Numbered from the stretch's first letter, positions 18,514 through 27,321 are shown. The stretch: 64,000 nucleotides of DNA from Streptomyces diacarni (GCF_003323715.1 NZ_QOIN01000039.1:248001-312000); one strand, 5' to 3'. Numbers and translations: made by a program. The notes: a model not told the origin generated them from the sequence alone.

Positions 18514-19548
18514 TCACCCGTCGTAGGTGATCTTCAGCCGCTCGGTGCGCGGACGGGCCTGGCAGGCGAGCACGAGGCCGTCGGCGAGATCGCGGTCGTC
18601 GAGGACCTCGTTGCGCGCCATCTCCACCTCGCCGTCGAGGAGCACGCACGCGCACGCGCTGCAACTGCCCTCCCGGCAGGAGAAGGGAGCGTCCAGACCG
18701 GCGTCGAGGAGCACGTCGAGCAGCGCCGTCTCCCGTGGGCAGACGACGGTGTGCGTCTCGCCGTCGAGCTCGACCTCCACGGTGCTGCGCGGCCCGCCGG
18801 GCTCAAGCTCCGGCTCGGGTTCGGCGAACGGGTCGCCGGTCAGCGAGGAGAAGCGCTCCATGTGCAGCCGGTCCGCGGGCACACCGAGGCCGCTCAGCGT
18901 CGCCGCCGCCGACTCCATGAAGGGCCCGGGCCCGCACAGGAACACCTGACGGCCGGCGTACGGCCGCGTCAGTGCGCGCAGACCCGAGGGCGTCGGCAGT
19001 CCCTGCACGGACTCCAGCCAGTGGACGACGGTGAGCCGGTCGCCGTACTCGCGGGCGAGCGCGGCCAGTTCGTCCCGGAAGATCACCGAATCCTCGTCCC
19101 GGTTGGCGTAGACGAGGGTCACGGAACCCGCTCCCCCGTGCAGAGCGGACGTGAGAATCGACATCACCGGGGTGATGCCGCTGCCCGCGGCCAGGAGCAG
19201 GAAGTCGCTGTCGAGCGAGTCGGGGGTGAACGTCCCCGCGGGGCGCAGCACTTCGAGGGTGCGGCCCTCGACGACGTTGTCGCAGATCCAGTTGGAGCCG
19301 TATCCGTCCACCGTGCGCTTGACGGTGATCTTCGGCTTCTCGTCGCGCAGCGGGGAGCTGCACAGCGAGTAGCAGCGCGCTGTCGAGCCGTCCCGCTCGG
19401 AGGGCACCCGGACGGTCAGGAACTGACCCGGCCGGTAGCCGAACTTCTCGGGCGGCACGCCGATCGGCTCCAGCACCAGCGAGTGCGCGTCGGGGGTCTC
19501 ACGGATGACCTCGACGACGCGCACCGTCAAGGGGGTGGGTCGCCCCAT
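18514..19548 (-). CDS. kshB: 3-ketosteroid-9alpha-monooxygenase ferredoxin reductase, KshB-like
   Basis: A 344-residue reductase with the order FAD domain (PGQFLTVRVPS, RCYSLCSSP), NAD domain (LLLAAGSGITPVMSI, VFLCGPGPFM) and a C-terminal plant-type 2Fe-2S domain with ligands Cys291, Cys296, Cys299 and Cys329 (CREGSCSACAC). It tracks mycobacterial KshB (Rv3571) through the entire chain, including the HWLESVQGLP segment. It supplies electrons to the Rieske oxygenase KshA, which 9alpha-hydroxylates androstadienediones and triggers B-ring opening. KshA itself is not in the window and must be encoded elsewhere. ATG 19548 follows an AGGCAGAGGAAC ribosome site. Confidence 0.88.
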   Translation of the reverse strand: MGRPTPLTVRVVEVIRETPDAHSLVLEPIGVPPEKFGYRPGQFLTVRVPSERDGSTARCYSLCSSPLRDEKPKITVKRTVDGYGSNWICDNVVEGRTLEVLRPAGTFTPDSLDSDFLLLAAGSGITPVMSILTSALHGGAGSVTLVYANRDEDSVIFRDELAALAREYGDRLTVVHWLESVQGLPTPSGLRALTRPYAGRQVFLCGPGPFMESAAATLSGLGVPADRLHMERFSSLTGDPFAEPEPELEPGGPRSTVEVELDGETHTVVCPRETALLDVLLDAGLDAPFSCREGSCSACACVLLDGEVEMARNEVLDDRDLADGLVLACQARPRTERLKITYDG

Positions 19549-19638
19549 GTTCCTCTGCCTTTCTAGTCGAGACGCGGCCTCGCCGGGACGCGGTCTCGCC
19601 CGGACGCACCTCCGGCGAGACGTCGGCCGGCGAGACGC

Positions 19639-21351
19639 TCAGCGAGGTCCGCGGCCCGCCAGGTCGCTCAGGTCGCCGTCCCCCGTGGCGCGGCGTGCGG
19701 CGGCGTCGCGTGCGGCGATGTATCCGAAGACGAGGGACGGGCCGATGGTGGCGCCGGGGCCCGCGTACTCGTTGGCCATCACCGCCGCGGAGGTGTTGCC
19801 GGTCGCGTACAGGCCCTCGATGCCCGACCCGTCCGCACGCAGCACCCTGCCGTGCTCGTCACAGACCAGTCCGCCCTTCGTGCCCAGGTCGCCGACCTCG
19901 ATGCGCACCGCGTGGAAGGGCGCCCTGTCGATCTCGTCCAGGTTGGGGTTCTTCAGCGTCGGGTCGCCGTAGTAGCGGTCGTAGGCGCTGTCGCCGCGGT
20001 GGAAATCGGTGTCCTTCCCGGCGCGGGCGAAGCCGTTGAACCGCCGGACGGTCGCGGTCAGTTCCTCGGCCGGGACACCGATGCTCCCGGCCAGCTCGTC
20101 CAGGGTGTCCGCCCGGTGCGCCAGGCCCGTCTCGTAGAAGGCCTTGGGGAACGGCATGCCGGGGAGAACCTGCGCGAAGGGGTAGCGGGCGCGGGCCTTG
20201 GCGTCCATCACGAACCAGGCGGGCACGTGTTTGCCCGCGAGCTGGTCGTGGACGAAGTTGGTGTAGGGCGCGGACTCGTTGGTGAAGCGCCTGCCCGAGG
20301 AGGAGACGATCAGGGACGGCGGGATGCACCGCTCGGAGACCAGCGGGATGGTCGCGCCGGAGGGGTGGCGCACCGAAGGCATCCACCAGGCGTCGTCCAT
20401 GAAGTCCACGGCCGCGCCGAGACCGAGTCCGGCGAGGATGCCGTCGCCGACGTTCTCCTGCGCCCCGGCGCTGTGGTTCTCCCTGCCGCCCTCGGGCAGA
20501 TACCGCTCACGCAGCTGCTGGTTGTGGTCGAAGCCGCCGGTGGCCAGCAGCACTCCGTGCCGCGCTCCGATCCGCACGGCGCTACCCTCGCGTTCGGCGA
20601 CGATGCCCGTCACCCGCCCGTCGTCGTCGGTGACCAGCTGCGTCATCGCGGTGTTCAGCCACACGGGGATGCCGGCGTCCTTGAGGGCCATGCGCATCCG
20701 GGCCACGAGGGCGCGCCCGCCGGTGGCCATGTGGCGGCGGCGGACCAGGTTGGAGGAGACGCGCCAGGCGGCGACCACGGAGGCCCAGCGGCCCCGCCAG
20801 GTGCGCTTGACCATCGCCAGGTCGTGGTAGTCCTTGCCCGTCACCCAGAGGCCGAGCGGGCCCTTGAGGCTGTTGGGCCGCTGGTACTTCTCGTCCTCCC
20901 CCAGTTTGCGGGTGTCGAAGGGGACCGCCTCGACGGACCGGCCCAGCGGGCGGCCGCCCTCCAGTTCGGGGTGGTAGTCGGCGTAGCCCTTGACCCAGAA
21001 GAAGCGCATCCAGCGGCTCGCGCCCAGCAGCCGCATGGCCTCGGGCCCGTGGTCGACGAACGCGTCGAGCCGGGCGGCCGGTACCCGGCCCTCGGTGAGC
21101 AGGTCGAGATAGCGGCGAACCGAGGCGCGGGAATCGTCGTGGCCCCGGGCGCGCAGTGTCGGGTTGTTGGGGATCCAGATGCCGCCGCCGGAGATCCCCG
21201 TCGAGCCGCCGTACATGGCGCCCTTCTCGACCACGACGGTGGACAGACCGCTGTCCGCGGCGGTCAGCGCCGCCGTCATGCCTCCGGCGCCGCTGCCGAC
21301 CACGAGGAAGTCGACCTCGTGGTCCCATCCCGCTGCGGTGCCGGCGCTCAC
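19639..21351 (-). CDS. kstD: 3-ketosteroid delta1-dehydrogenase, KstD
   Basis: A 570-residue FAD enzyme. FLVVGSGAGGMTAALTAA (Rossmann), YGGSTGISGGGIWIPNN, GVLLATGGFDHN, and the KstD signature NEYAGPGATIGPSLVFGYIA (FAD and C-terminal catalytic region) identify it as delta1-KstD (usual length 510-570). It converts 4-ene-3-ketosteroids to 1,4-dienes, needed together with 9alpha-hydroxylation to aromatise the A ring. GTG 21351 is chosen because it overlaps the hsaD stop (GTGA) and places the Rossmann motif at the normal distance from the N-terminus. It is co-transcribed with hsaD from the operator-bearing divergent promoter. Confidence 0.9.
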   Translation of the reverse strand: MSAGTAAGWDHEVDFLVVGSGAGGMTAALTAADSGLSTVVVEKGAMYGGSTGISGGGIWIPNNPTLRARGHDDSRASVRRYLDLLTEGRVPAARLDAFVDHGPEAMRLLGASRWMRFFWVKGYADYHPELEGGRPLGRSVEAVPFDTRKLGEDEKYQRPNSLKGPLGLWVTGKDYHDLAMVKRTWRGRWASVVAAWRVSSNLVRRRHMATGGRALVARMRMALKDAGIPVWLNTAMTQLVTDDDGRVTGIVAEREGSAVRIGARHGVLLATGGFDHNQQLRERYLPEGGRENHSAGAQENVGDGILAGLGLGAAVDFMDDAWWMPSVRHPSGATIPLVSERCIPPSLIVSSSGRRFTNESAPYTNFVHDQLAGKHVPAWFVMDAKARARYPFAQVLPGMPFPKAFYETGLAHRADTLDELAGSIGVPAEELTATVRRFNGFARAGKDTDFHRGDSAYDRYYGDPTLKNPNLDEIDRAPFHAVRIEVGDLGTKGGLVCDEHGRVLRADGSGIEGLYATGNTSAAVMANEYAGPGATIGPSLVFGYIAARDAAARRATGDGDLSDLAGRGPR

Positions 21352-22214
21352 GCCGTCTCCTCGCGGGTGAGGAAGGCCAGCACCGCGCTCTCCCAGGCCG
21401 CCTTCTGCTCGATCATCACCCAGTGGCCGCAGTCGGGGAAGGTGTGCAGTTCCGCGCGGGGAATGGTCCGCATCGGGAGGATCGACATGTCGAGGGGGCT
21501 GACGCGGTCGTCGCGGCCCCAGGTGATGAGGGTCCTGGCCCGCAGCTTGTGCAGCATGGCCCAGTAGGGCGCCTCGTCGGACGCCGCCGCGGCCCCGGCG
21601 CGAGCGGCGAAGGCGGCGCTGCCGTACATCGCGCGCGCGTTCTCGAGCGCCTGCGGGTCGGTGGCCAGCCGCCACCGTTCCGCGATCAGCTCCTCGGTCA
21701 CCAACGCGGGGTCGTACACCATCGAGTGCAGCCACCTGACCAGGCCCTCGCGCGTGGGGTTGTCGGTGAACTCGGTCAGCAGTCTGATGCCCTCGCCTGG
21801 GCCGGGGCTGTAGAGGTTCCGGCCGATGCCGCCGATCGTCACGAGCCTGCGGACCCGTTCGGGGTCGTCGAGGGCGAACCGGGTGCCGACGATGCCGCCC
21901 ATGGAGTTGCCGATCACATCGACCTGCCGCAGCCCGAGCCCGTCGAGGAACCGTGCCACCGCGGCCGGCGCGGTGACCATCGGGTGGCCCTCGACCGGAT
22001 CGCTGACGCCGAAGCCCGGAAGTTCCAGCACGAGGCAGCGGAAGTGCCGGGAGAACGCCGCGAGGTTGCCGCGGTAGTTGCGCCAGCCGGTGACGCCGGG
22101 GCCCGACCCGTGCAGCATCAGCAACGGCGGCCCGTCGCCCGCCTCGTGATAGCGCAGCACACCCTGGTCGGTGGCCAGCTCGCGCGAGGTGCTCTCGTAG
22201 CTCAGTTCCGCCAT
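21348..22214 (-). CDS. hsaD: meta-cleavage product hydrolase, HsaD-like
   Basis: A 288-residue alpha/beta hydrolase with the oxyanion region LLMLHGSGPGVTGWRN, nucleophile Ser104 in GNSMGG, an acid near Asp236 (WGRDDRVSPLD) and His264 (DCGHWV). It resembles HsaD/BphD C-C bond hydrolases, including ESTSR at the N-terminus and MVYDPALVTEELI in the lid. It cleaves 4,9-DSHA, the HsaC product, to a dienoate and DOHNAA. It is first in the minus-strand unit hsaD-kstD-kshB and diverges from hsaB across a 247-base region with two operator copies. The family's GGGPGA turn is GSGPGV here, a conservative change. Confidence 0.87.
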   Translation of the reverse strand: MAELSYESTSRELATDQGVLRYHEAGDGPPLLMLHGSGPGVTGWRNYRGNLAAFSRHFRCLVLELPGFGVSDPVEGHPMVTAPAAVARFLDGLGLRQVDVIGNSMGGIVGTRFALDDPERVRRLVTIGGIGRNLYSPGPGEGIRLLTEFTDNPTREGLVRWLHSMVYDPALVTEELIAERWRLATDPQALENARAMYGSAAFAARAGAAAASDEAPYWAMLHKLRARTLITWGRDDRVSPLDMSILPMRTIPRAELHTFPDCGHWVMIEQKAAWESAVLAFLTREETA

Positions 22215-22288
22215 CGTCCCTGCCTTCGACGTCCCGATGGGTACGGTTGTGGAACGTAGACAGCGGCTCGGTTCCGGTGCGGGTCATA

Positions 22289-22303
22289 TCCCGATCAGCG
22301 GGA
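22289..22303. promoter_or_regulatory. Locus palindrome, copy 6
   Basis: TCCCGATCAGCGGGA, with perfect five-base arms, lies 75 bases upstream of the hsaD start in the hsaD/hsaB divergent region. Confidence 0.65.
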
Positions 22304-22358
22304 CGTGGGCACGCCGCGGGGGTGGGCACCGCGCGGACGGGGCGCTCCGGTGCGGGGA

Positions 22359-22373
22359 TTCCACTCATCGGGA
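22359..22373. promoter_or_regulatory. Locus palindrome, copy 7
   Basis: TTCCACTCATCGGGA lies 89 bases upstream of the hsaB start and 70 bases from copy 6, close to seven helical turns. Paired sites suggest that both divergent promoters are controlled. Confidence 0.55.
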
Positions 22374-22461
22374 AAGTCCCGCGCCGTCGCGCGGAACGCT
22401 CCTAGCGTCAAGTCCGCACGCTGACGCAGCACTCTGTGCGCCGACCCGCCGAGGGGACCTG

Positions 22462-23070
22462 ATGACAGCAGACTCCGTGACCGCCTGCGCGACGGGTGCG
22501 GGCAGGCAGCCCACACCCGTCGAGATGCGGCGTGCCATGAGCACGTTCGCCACCGGTGTCACCGTCGTCACCGCGGTGGACGCGGCCGGCGAGCCCGTGG
22601 GGTTCGCGTGCCAGTCCTTCGCCTCCGTCTCGCTGAACCCGCCCCTGGTCCTCTTCTGCGCGGATCACTCGGGGCGCACGTGGCCGCGGATCAGGGAGGC
22701 GGGGCGGTTCTGCGTCAACGTACTGGCCGAGGACCAGTCGGAGCTGTGCGGCCGGTTCGGCTCCGGCAAGGGCAGGAAGTACGACGGGCTGGCCTGGGAT
22801 CTCTCACGCTGGCGGACCCCGGCGCTGCGCGACGTGCTGATGCGGGCGCACGCCGAGGTGTACGCGGTGCACGCGGCCGGGGACCACGACGTGGTGATCG
22901 GCAGGGTTCTCGAGGTGGAGGCAATGGAGGGAGGGGACGGAGGGACGGGAGGGGCGGAGCGCGACCCGATGCTCTTCTTCCGCGGCCGGTTCGGGCTGGG
23001 TTCCGGGCCGGACGACGCGCGGGAGGCGGCGGCCCGGTTCGCCTGGGGCTGGGGCGATCACTGGGGTTGA
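22462..23070 (+). CDS. hsaB: Flavin reductase, HsaB-like
   Basis: A 202-residue flavin-reductase-like (split-barrel, HpaC/DIM6-NTAB) domain. It has MRRAMSTFATGVTVVTA, GFACQSFASVSLNPPLVLFC (flavin-binding turn), FCVNVLAEDQSELCGRF, and C-terminal DPMLFFRGRFG. HsaB (187 residues in M. tuberculosis) supplies reduced FMN to HsaA. ATG 22462 is set by GAGGGG five bases upstream. The segment EGGDGGTGGAE near residue 155 is a low-complexity insertion. It is the only ring-cleavage gene on the plus strand and diverges from hsaD. Its stop lies 17 bases from the convergent IclR gene. Confidence 0.87.
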   Translation: MTADSVTACATGAGRQPTPVEMRRAMSTFATGVTVVTAVDAAGEPVGFACQSFASVSLNPPLVLFCADHSGRTWPRIREAGRFCVNVLAEDQSELCGRFGSGKGRKYDGLAWDLSRWRTPALRDVLMRAHAEVYAVHAAGDHDVVIGRVLEVEAMEGGDGGTGGAERDPMLFFRGRFGLGSGPDDAREAAARFAWGWGDHWG

Positions 23071-23087
23071 CCGGGATTGACCGGCGC

Positions 23088-23978
23088 CTACAGCCAGTCG
23101 CCGTTCCGCCCCGTGGCCAGCAGCCTGTCGAGGGTCTGCGGGGACCAGGTCGCCCGCTCCTGCACGGCGGTCGCATGGTGCGCCCTGCCGGGGGTCTCCA
23201 GGCCGGGGAACAGGTGCAGCGAGACGTGCCGGGCGGCGTCGGCCACCAGCGGGGCGACCTTCTCCAGCGGGGTCCGCGCGTGGCCGACGAGGGAGAGCGC
23301 GGCCACCGGCCCCTCGGGGCCGCGGACCGCCACCGCGACGCAGGCGATGCCGGGAACGCACTCGCCGCGCTCGAAGGCCAGTCCCCGCCGCTGCCTGATG
23401 CGGTTGAGCTCCTGGTGGAGCGTCTCGGTGTCGGCGATGGTGCGGTGGGTCAGCCGTCCCATGCCCTCGTTCATCTGCGCCTCGACCGCCTCGGGTGCCA
23501 GCCAGGCGAGCATGGCCTTCCCCAACGCGGTCGAGTGCGCGGGCGCCCGGCCGCCGACGCAGGAGGGCACGGAGGTGGCGAAGCGGCCGCCGATCTTGTC
23601 CAGGTAGCGGATCTGCGCGCCGTCCAGCACCGCGAGGTGGACGACCATGCCGGTCTGTATCTGCATGTGGTGGAGCCGCCCGGCAGCGGCCTCGCGGATC
23701 TCGTTGTGGGTGCCGTCACCGCCGAGGCCCAGGGCCCGGCGGCCGAGGCCGTAGCCGTGTGGGGTGTGCTCCAGCCACCTCAACCGCACGAGCTGGTCCA
23801 GGATCCGGTGCGCCGTGGAGCGGGGAAGGCGGGTGCGGCGTGCCACGTCCTCCAGGGAGAGCCGGGTCGTGCGTCCCTCGAAAGCGTCCATGATCAACGT
23901 CATGCGCTCGACCATCGACGGCGGCAGCTGCTTCCGCATGGGTGCATCCACCGCAGGACCTGTGTCGACAACCGTCAT
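23088..23978 (-). CDS. IclR-family transcriptional regulator (probable steroid-locus regulator)
   Basis: A 296-residue IclR protein. The N-terminal winged helix (about residues 20-85) has LSLEDVARRTRLPRSTAHRILDQL. The C-terminal effector domain has RAPAHSTALGKAMLAWL and ECVPGIACVAVAVRGPEGPVAALSLVG. ATG 23978 is set by a GGAGGGG site, and the first 20 residues (TVVDTGPAVDAPMRKQLPP) are non-conserved. It diverges from the LLM oxidoreductase across about 208 bases containing a perfect copy of the locus palindrome and, nearer the IclR start, an AT-rich inverted repeat (GATTCC/GAATTC). IclR proteins usually bind 14-18-bp palindromes. That makes this gene the natural candidate to bind the repeated operator, which is inference. 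Confidence 0.85.
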   Translation of the reverse strand: MTVVDTGPAVDAPMRKQLPPSMVERMTLIMDAFEGRTTRLSLEDVARRTRLPRSTAHRILDQLVRLRWLEHTPHGYGLGRRALGLGGDGTHNEIREAAAGRLHHMQIQTGMVVHLAVLDGAQIRYLDKIGGRFATSVPSCVGGRAPAHSTALGKAMLAWLAPEAVEAQMNEGMGRLTHRTIADTETLHQELNRIRQRRGLAFERGECVPGIACVAVAVRGPEGPVAALSLVGHARTPLEKVAPLVADAARHVSLHLFPGLETPGRAHHATAVQERATWSPQTLDRLLATGRNGDWL

Positions 23979-24097
23979 GGGGCCCCTCCAGTCGAACTGA
24001 AATGAATTCTGCTTTTTGGAATCTAACAGCGCCGCCGAACGGGAGGAAGAGGCATGCGCCGGTTCCCTCACCGCACCGCCGACCGGCCGCGCACGGT

Positions 24098-24112
24098 TCC
24101 CGCTGAGCGGGA
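24098..24112. promoter_or_regulatory. Locus palindrome, copy 8 (best match)
   Basis: TCCCGCTGAGCGGGA, with perfect arms, lies in the iclR/LLM divergent region, 74 bases upstream of the LLM start and 119 from the iclR start. It would allow autoregulation. Confidence 0.65.
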
Positions 24113-24186
24113 CATGCGAAGCCGCCGCGCCCTGGCGGGCGTTACGAATCGCCCGGAGCGCACGGGCCGGCCACAGAAGGAGAAGC

Positions 24187-25041
24187 ATGCGCATCGGGAT
24201 CACCTCACCCGTGGTCGTACAGCAGCCAGGGGTCAGCTCCGCCTGGGAGGCGGACGCCGGCGCCGGGGAACTGGCCCGCATCGCCCGGGCCGCCGACCAG
24301 CTCGGCTTCCACCACCTCACCTGCAGCGAGCACGTGGCCGTCCCGGTCGGCGTCGCGCACCAGCGCGGCGGCACCTACTGGGACCCGCTCGCCACACTCG
24401 GCTACCTGGCCGCGTGCACCTCCCGCATCCGGCTGGTCACCCAGGTCCTCGTCCTCGGCTACCACCATCCGCTCCAGATCGCGAAGCGCTACGGCACCCT
24501 CGACGCACTCAGCGGCGGACGGGTCACCCTCGGCCTCGGAGTGGGCAGCCTCCGCGAGGAGTTCGCACTGCTCGACGCCCCCTTCGAGGACCGCGGAGCG
24601 CGGGCCGACGACGCCGCACGGGCGCTGCGGTCCGCGCTGTCGCGGCGCCGGCCCTCCTACCACGGCGAGTACTACGCGTTCGAGGACCTCCTCGTCGAGC
24701 CGCACGCCGTGCAGCAGCGCGTGCCGATGTGGTTCGGCGGACGCACCCCCAGGTCGCTGCGCAGGGCCGCGGCACACGGCGACGGCTGGGTACCGTTCGG
24801 CCTCACGCCCGACGAGCTGCGCGACATGCTCCGGCGCACCGAACTCCCCGACGGATTCGAGATCGTCCTCAGCCCCGGCCGGCCCGTCGATCCGCTCGGC
24901 GACCCGGAAGCCACCACGCGCGCCCTGATCCGGACGCGCGAGACCGGAGCCACCCTGCTGTCCGCTTCCGTGCGGGCGGACTCGGCCGACCACTACTGCG
25001 AGCAACTGGCGGCCCTCGCCCCGCTGGCCGCGCACCTCTGA
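24187..25041 (+). CDS. LLM-class (luciferase-like) F420- or FMN-dependent oxidoreductase
   Basis: A 284-residue TIM-barrel protein. It has LGFHHLTCSEHVAVPVG, SRIRLVTQVLVLGYHHPLQIAKRY, LGLGVGSLREEFALL and VPMWFGGRTPRSLRRAA, all typical of the luciferase-like monooxygenase superfamily (TIGR03619-type, usually F420). ATG 24187 follows AAGGAG. It forms an operon with the SnoaL-like gene 18 bases downstream. Its promoter region has the best operator copy, so it belongs to the steroid regulon. Possible reactions include F420-dependent oxidation or reduction of a steroid carbonyl/alcohol. The cofactor and substrate are not decided by the sequence. Confidence 0.8.
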   Translation: MRIGITSPVVVQQPGVSSAWEADAGAGELARIARAADQLGFHHLTCSEHVAVPVGVAHQRGGTYWDPLATLGYLAACTSRIRLVTQVLVLGYHHPLQIAKRYGTLDALSGGRVTLGLGVGSLREEFALLDAPFEDRGARADDAARALRSALSRRRPSYHGEYYAFEDLLVEPHAVQQRVPMWFGGRTPRSLRRAAAHGDGWVPFGLTPDELRDMLRRTELPDGFEIVLSPGRPVDPLGDPEATTRALIRTRETGATLLSASVRADSADHYCEQLAALAPLAAHL

Positions 25042-25059
25042 CTCCACAGGAGCGAGCCC

Positions 25060-25605
25060 ATGAGCGACACCGAGCAGCGCCTCGCCGAGGCCGAAGAACG
25101 CCTCGCCGGACTGGAGGCACGCCTCACCCGGCTGGAGGACGAGGCGGCCGTCAGCGCCCTGGTCCTCTCCTACGGGCCGCTCGTCGACAGCGGCCGCGCC
25201 GAGGAGGTGGCGGGGCTGTGGGAGGAGGACGGGATCTACGACGTCGACGAGTTGCTGATGACCGGCCGGAAGGAGATCGCGGCCATGGTCCGCTCCGCCC
25301 GGCACCGGACCTGGATCGGCAACGGCTGTGCCCACATCGTCGGAGCGCCCCGGGTGCGGGTGCGGGGCGACACGGCCGTGGCCGTCTGCTACTCGACCAT
25401 GATCACGAGGGACCCGGACACGTCCGAGTTCACCGTCCGGCGGGCCACCGCCAACCACTGGCGGCTGCGCAGGGGGCCGCACGGCTGGCGGTTGACCGTG
25501 CGGACCAACCGCGTGCTGGACGGGCGTGCCGAGTCGCCCGCGCTCCTCGCCTCGGGTGTCACGGACGCCGGAGCCTCAGCCGAGCCGCCGACGGGCCGCG
25601 CGTGA
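25060..25605 (+). CDS. SnoaL/NTF2-like protein with N-terminal coiled coil
   Basis: A 181-residue protein. Residues 4-30 (RLAEAEERLAGLEARLTRLEDE and flanks) have leucine heptads predicting a short coiled coil. The rest has the SnoaL/ketosteroid-isomerase-like cone pattern: VSALVLSYGPLVDSGRAEEVAGLW, TGRKEIAAMVRS, GDTAVAVCYSTMI and ATANHWRLRRGPHGWRLT. The family includes isomerases, dehydratases and cyclases as well as non-catalytic members. In this locus a delta5-delta4 isomerase or a ring-hydroxyl dehydratase (BaiE-like) role is conceivable but unproven. AGGAG lies 7 bases before the ATG, and it is translated with the LLM gene. The last ~20 residues are low-complexity. Confidence 0.7.
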   Translation: MSDTEQRLAEAEERLAGLEARLTRLEDEAAVSALVLSYGPLVDSGRAEEVAGLWEEDGIYDVDELLMTGRKEIAAMVRSARHRTWIGNGCAHIVGAPRVRVRGDTAVAVCYSTMITRDPDTSEFTVRRATANHWRLRRGPHGWRLTVRTNRVLDGRAESPALLASGVTDAGASAEPPTGRA

Positions 25606-25639
25606 GCGTGCGGACGGACGGCGGCCGGCCACCTGGTCT

Positions 25640-25770
25640 GGCCGGCTGACCGCTCGTCGGCCCGCCACTCACCGACTGGCGTGGAGCCGACTGACCACTC
25701 GTCAGCTGACCGGGGCCGACCGATCGTGGACCGACCGGCCACTCGTCAGCTGACCGGGTACCAACTGACC
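25640..25770. repeat. Imperfect tandem repeats around CCACTCGTCAGCTGACCGGG
   Basis: An exact 20-base repeat occurs at 25695-25714 and 25739-25758 (44-base period), with a degenerate relative near 25646-25660. Each copy contains the 10-bp palindrome GTCAGCTGAC. The block fills the 207-base gap between two convergent genes (SnoaL stop 25605, MFS stop 25813). It may form a bidirectional terminator, or be a decayed repeat. Confidence 0.6.
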
Positions 25771-25812
25771 GTGGACCGCCGACGGCGAACCGCCGGCGGT
25801 CCACGGCGTCCG

Positions 25813-27321
25813 TCAGCCCACCGCCTCGGAGGCGGCCGGCGGCGACGCCTCGACGACGCGCACGTCGTCTTCCGGCCCCGTCATGCCTCCCTGCGCCGGT
25901 GCACGGCCGTGCTTCATGACCAGTGCCACGGCCACCCCGACCGCGCCGACGAGCGCCGCGTACAGATACGCGTCGGTGAGGGCGCTGTCGGCGTACCGCA
26001 CCGCGTGGGTCGACGGATCGACTGCCAGCACCTTCTTCGACATGACCGCCCCGGTGAGGGCCGTGGCGATGCCCGCCGTCAGCAGGGTGCTCATGCCGCC
26101 GACGGAGTTGCCCACGCCGCTTTGCGAGGCGGGCAGCGCGTCCTGGACCAGGTTGGCGTTCGAGGAGTGCAGGAAGCCCACCGCACACCCCGCCGTCAGG
26201 CTCATCAACCCCACCTGCCACTGCACCGTGAACAGCCGCGAGCCCAGGAACATCACCAGCAGGAACAGCGCCGCGGAGGCGAGCAGGACGTTGCGGGCGC
26301 CGACCTTCTTGGACAGGTGGCCCCCGAGTGGTCCCACGAACATGCCGGCGATACCCAGCGGGCAGGTCCACAGGGCCAGTTCGGTCGCCGAGAGGCCGGC
26401 CCCGTAGCCGACGCCCGGGGCGTTCCGGGGTGCCATCAGCATGGTCGGGCTGATCAGCGCGTGCGCGTTCATCATGTAGGACACGCAGGCCACCGCCAGT
26501 ACGGTCGGGCCGAATCTGCGGCCCAGCAGCACGTTCAGGTCGATCAGCGGGTTGCGGCAGGCGCGTTCCCAGCACACGAAGGCGACCAGCATCGCGCTCC
26601 CGAGTATCAGGAACGTCAGCGTCCATCCCGCGGTCCAGCCCCAGTCGCTGCCCTGGGTCACCCCGAGCAGCAGCACACCGATGCCGGGGCCGAGCAGCGC
26701 GGTACCGGGGTAGTCGATCGGGCGGTCGAGGCGGATCGGGCTCTCGGGGACCACGGCGCCGTAGACCGGCAGCAGCACCGCCACGTACAGGGCCAGGAAC
26801 CAGAAGACGCCCGCGGGGCCGAAGCCGTCGAGGAGCCAGCCGGCCAGGAAGGGTCCCGCGAGGGCCGACATGCCGACGCCGGTCACCACGGTTCCCAGCG
26901 CGAGGGGTACGAACTCGCGCGGCATGATGTCCCGCACGAGGCTGTAGGACATGGTGACGACGCCGACGAGGCAGCCCTGGAGCGCGCGTCCCACCAGCAG
27001 CGCCGGGAACGAGTGCGCGCACGCGCAGACGACGCTGCCGACGACGAAGACGGCTCCGAGCAGCAGAATGACCCGCTTCTTGCCCCACTTGTCCGCCGCC
27101 TTGCCGACAAGCGGCATGACCGTGGCACCTGCGAGGGTGAGGATCGAGGCGGCCCAGGCGATGTGCAGCGTCGCGAAGGAGGAGGCCAGCTTCGGGAGAG
27201 CGGGGTAGACCATGATGATCTCGAAGGAGGCGATCTCCGAGAAGAGGATGATCAACGCGAGCACGGCGAACAGGCGGCGCCTGGACACCGTGGAGTCGAC
27301 CGGATGCGGAGTGAGTGCCAT
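25813..27321 (-). CDS. MFS transporter, DHA2-like (14 TM)
   Basis: A 502-residue membrane protein with about 14 hydrophobic segments. It has the motif-A loop GKAADKWGKKRVI between TM2 and TM3, and GRALQGCLVGVVTMSYSLVRD in the motif B/C region. The DHA2 family is dominated by drug exporters but includes uptake carriers for aromatic and steroid acids. The start at 27321 gives MALTPHPVDSTVSRRRLFAVLALIILF with the first TM after a short cytosolic tail. A copy of the locus palindrome lies 178 bases upstream, placing it in the steroid regulon as a probable substrate importer or intermediate exporter. The C-terminal 40 residues are acidic and non-conserved. Confidence 0.8.
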   Translation of the reverse strand: MALTPHPVDSTVSRRRLFAVLALIILFSEIASFEIIMVYPALPKLASSFATLHIAWAASILTLAGATVMPLVGKAADKWGKKRVILLLGAVFVVGSVVCACAHSFPALLVGRALQGCLVGVVTMSYSLVRDIMPREFVPLALGTVVTGVGMSALAGPFLAGWLLDGFGPAGVFWFLALYVAVLLPVYGAVVPESPIRLDRPIDYPGTALLGPGIGVLLLGVTQGSDWGWTAGWTLTFLILGSAMLVAFVCWERACRNPLIDLNVLLGRRFGPTVLAVACVSYMMNAHALISPTMLMAPRNAPGVGYGAGLSATELALWTCPLGIAGMFVGPLGGHLSKKVGARNVLLASAALFLLVMFLGSRLFTVQWQVGLMSLTAGCAVGFLHSSNANLVQDALPASQSGVGNSVGGMSTLLTAGIATALTGAVMSKKVLAVDPSTHAVRYADSALTDAYLYAALVGAVGVAVALVMKHGRAPAQGGMTGPEDDVRVVEASPPAASEAVG

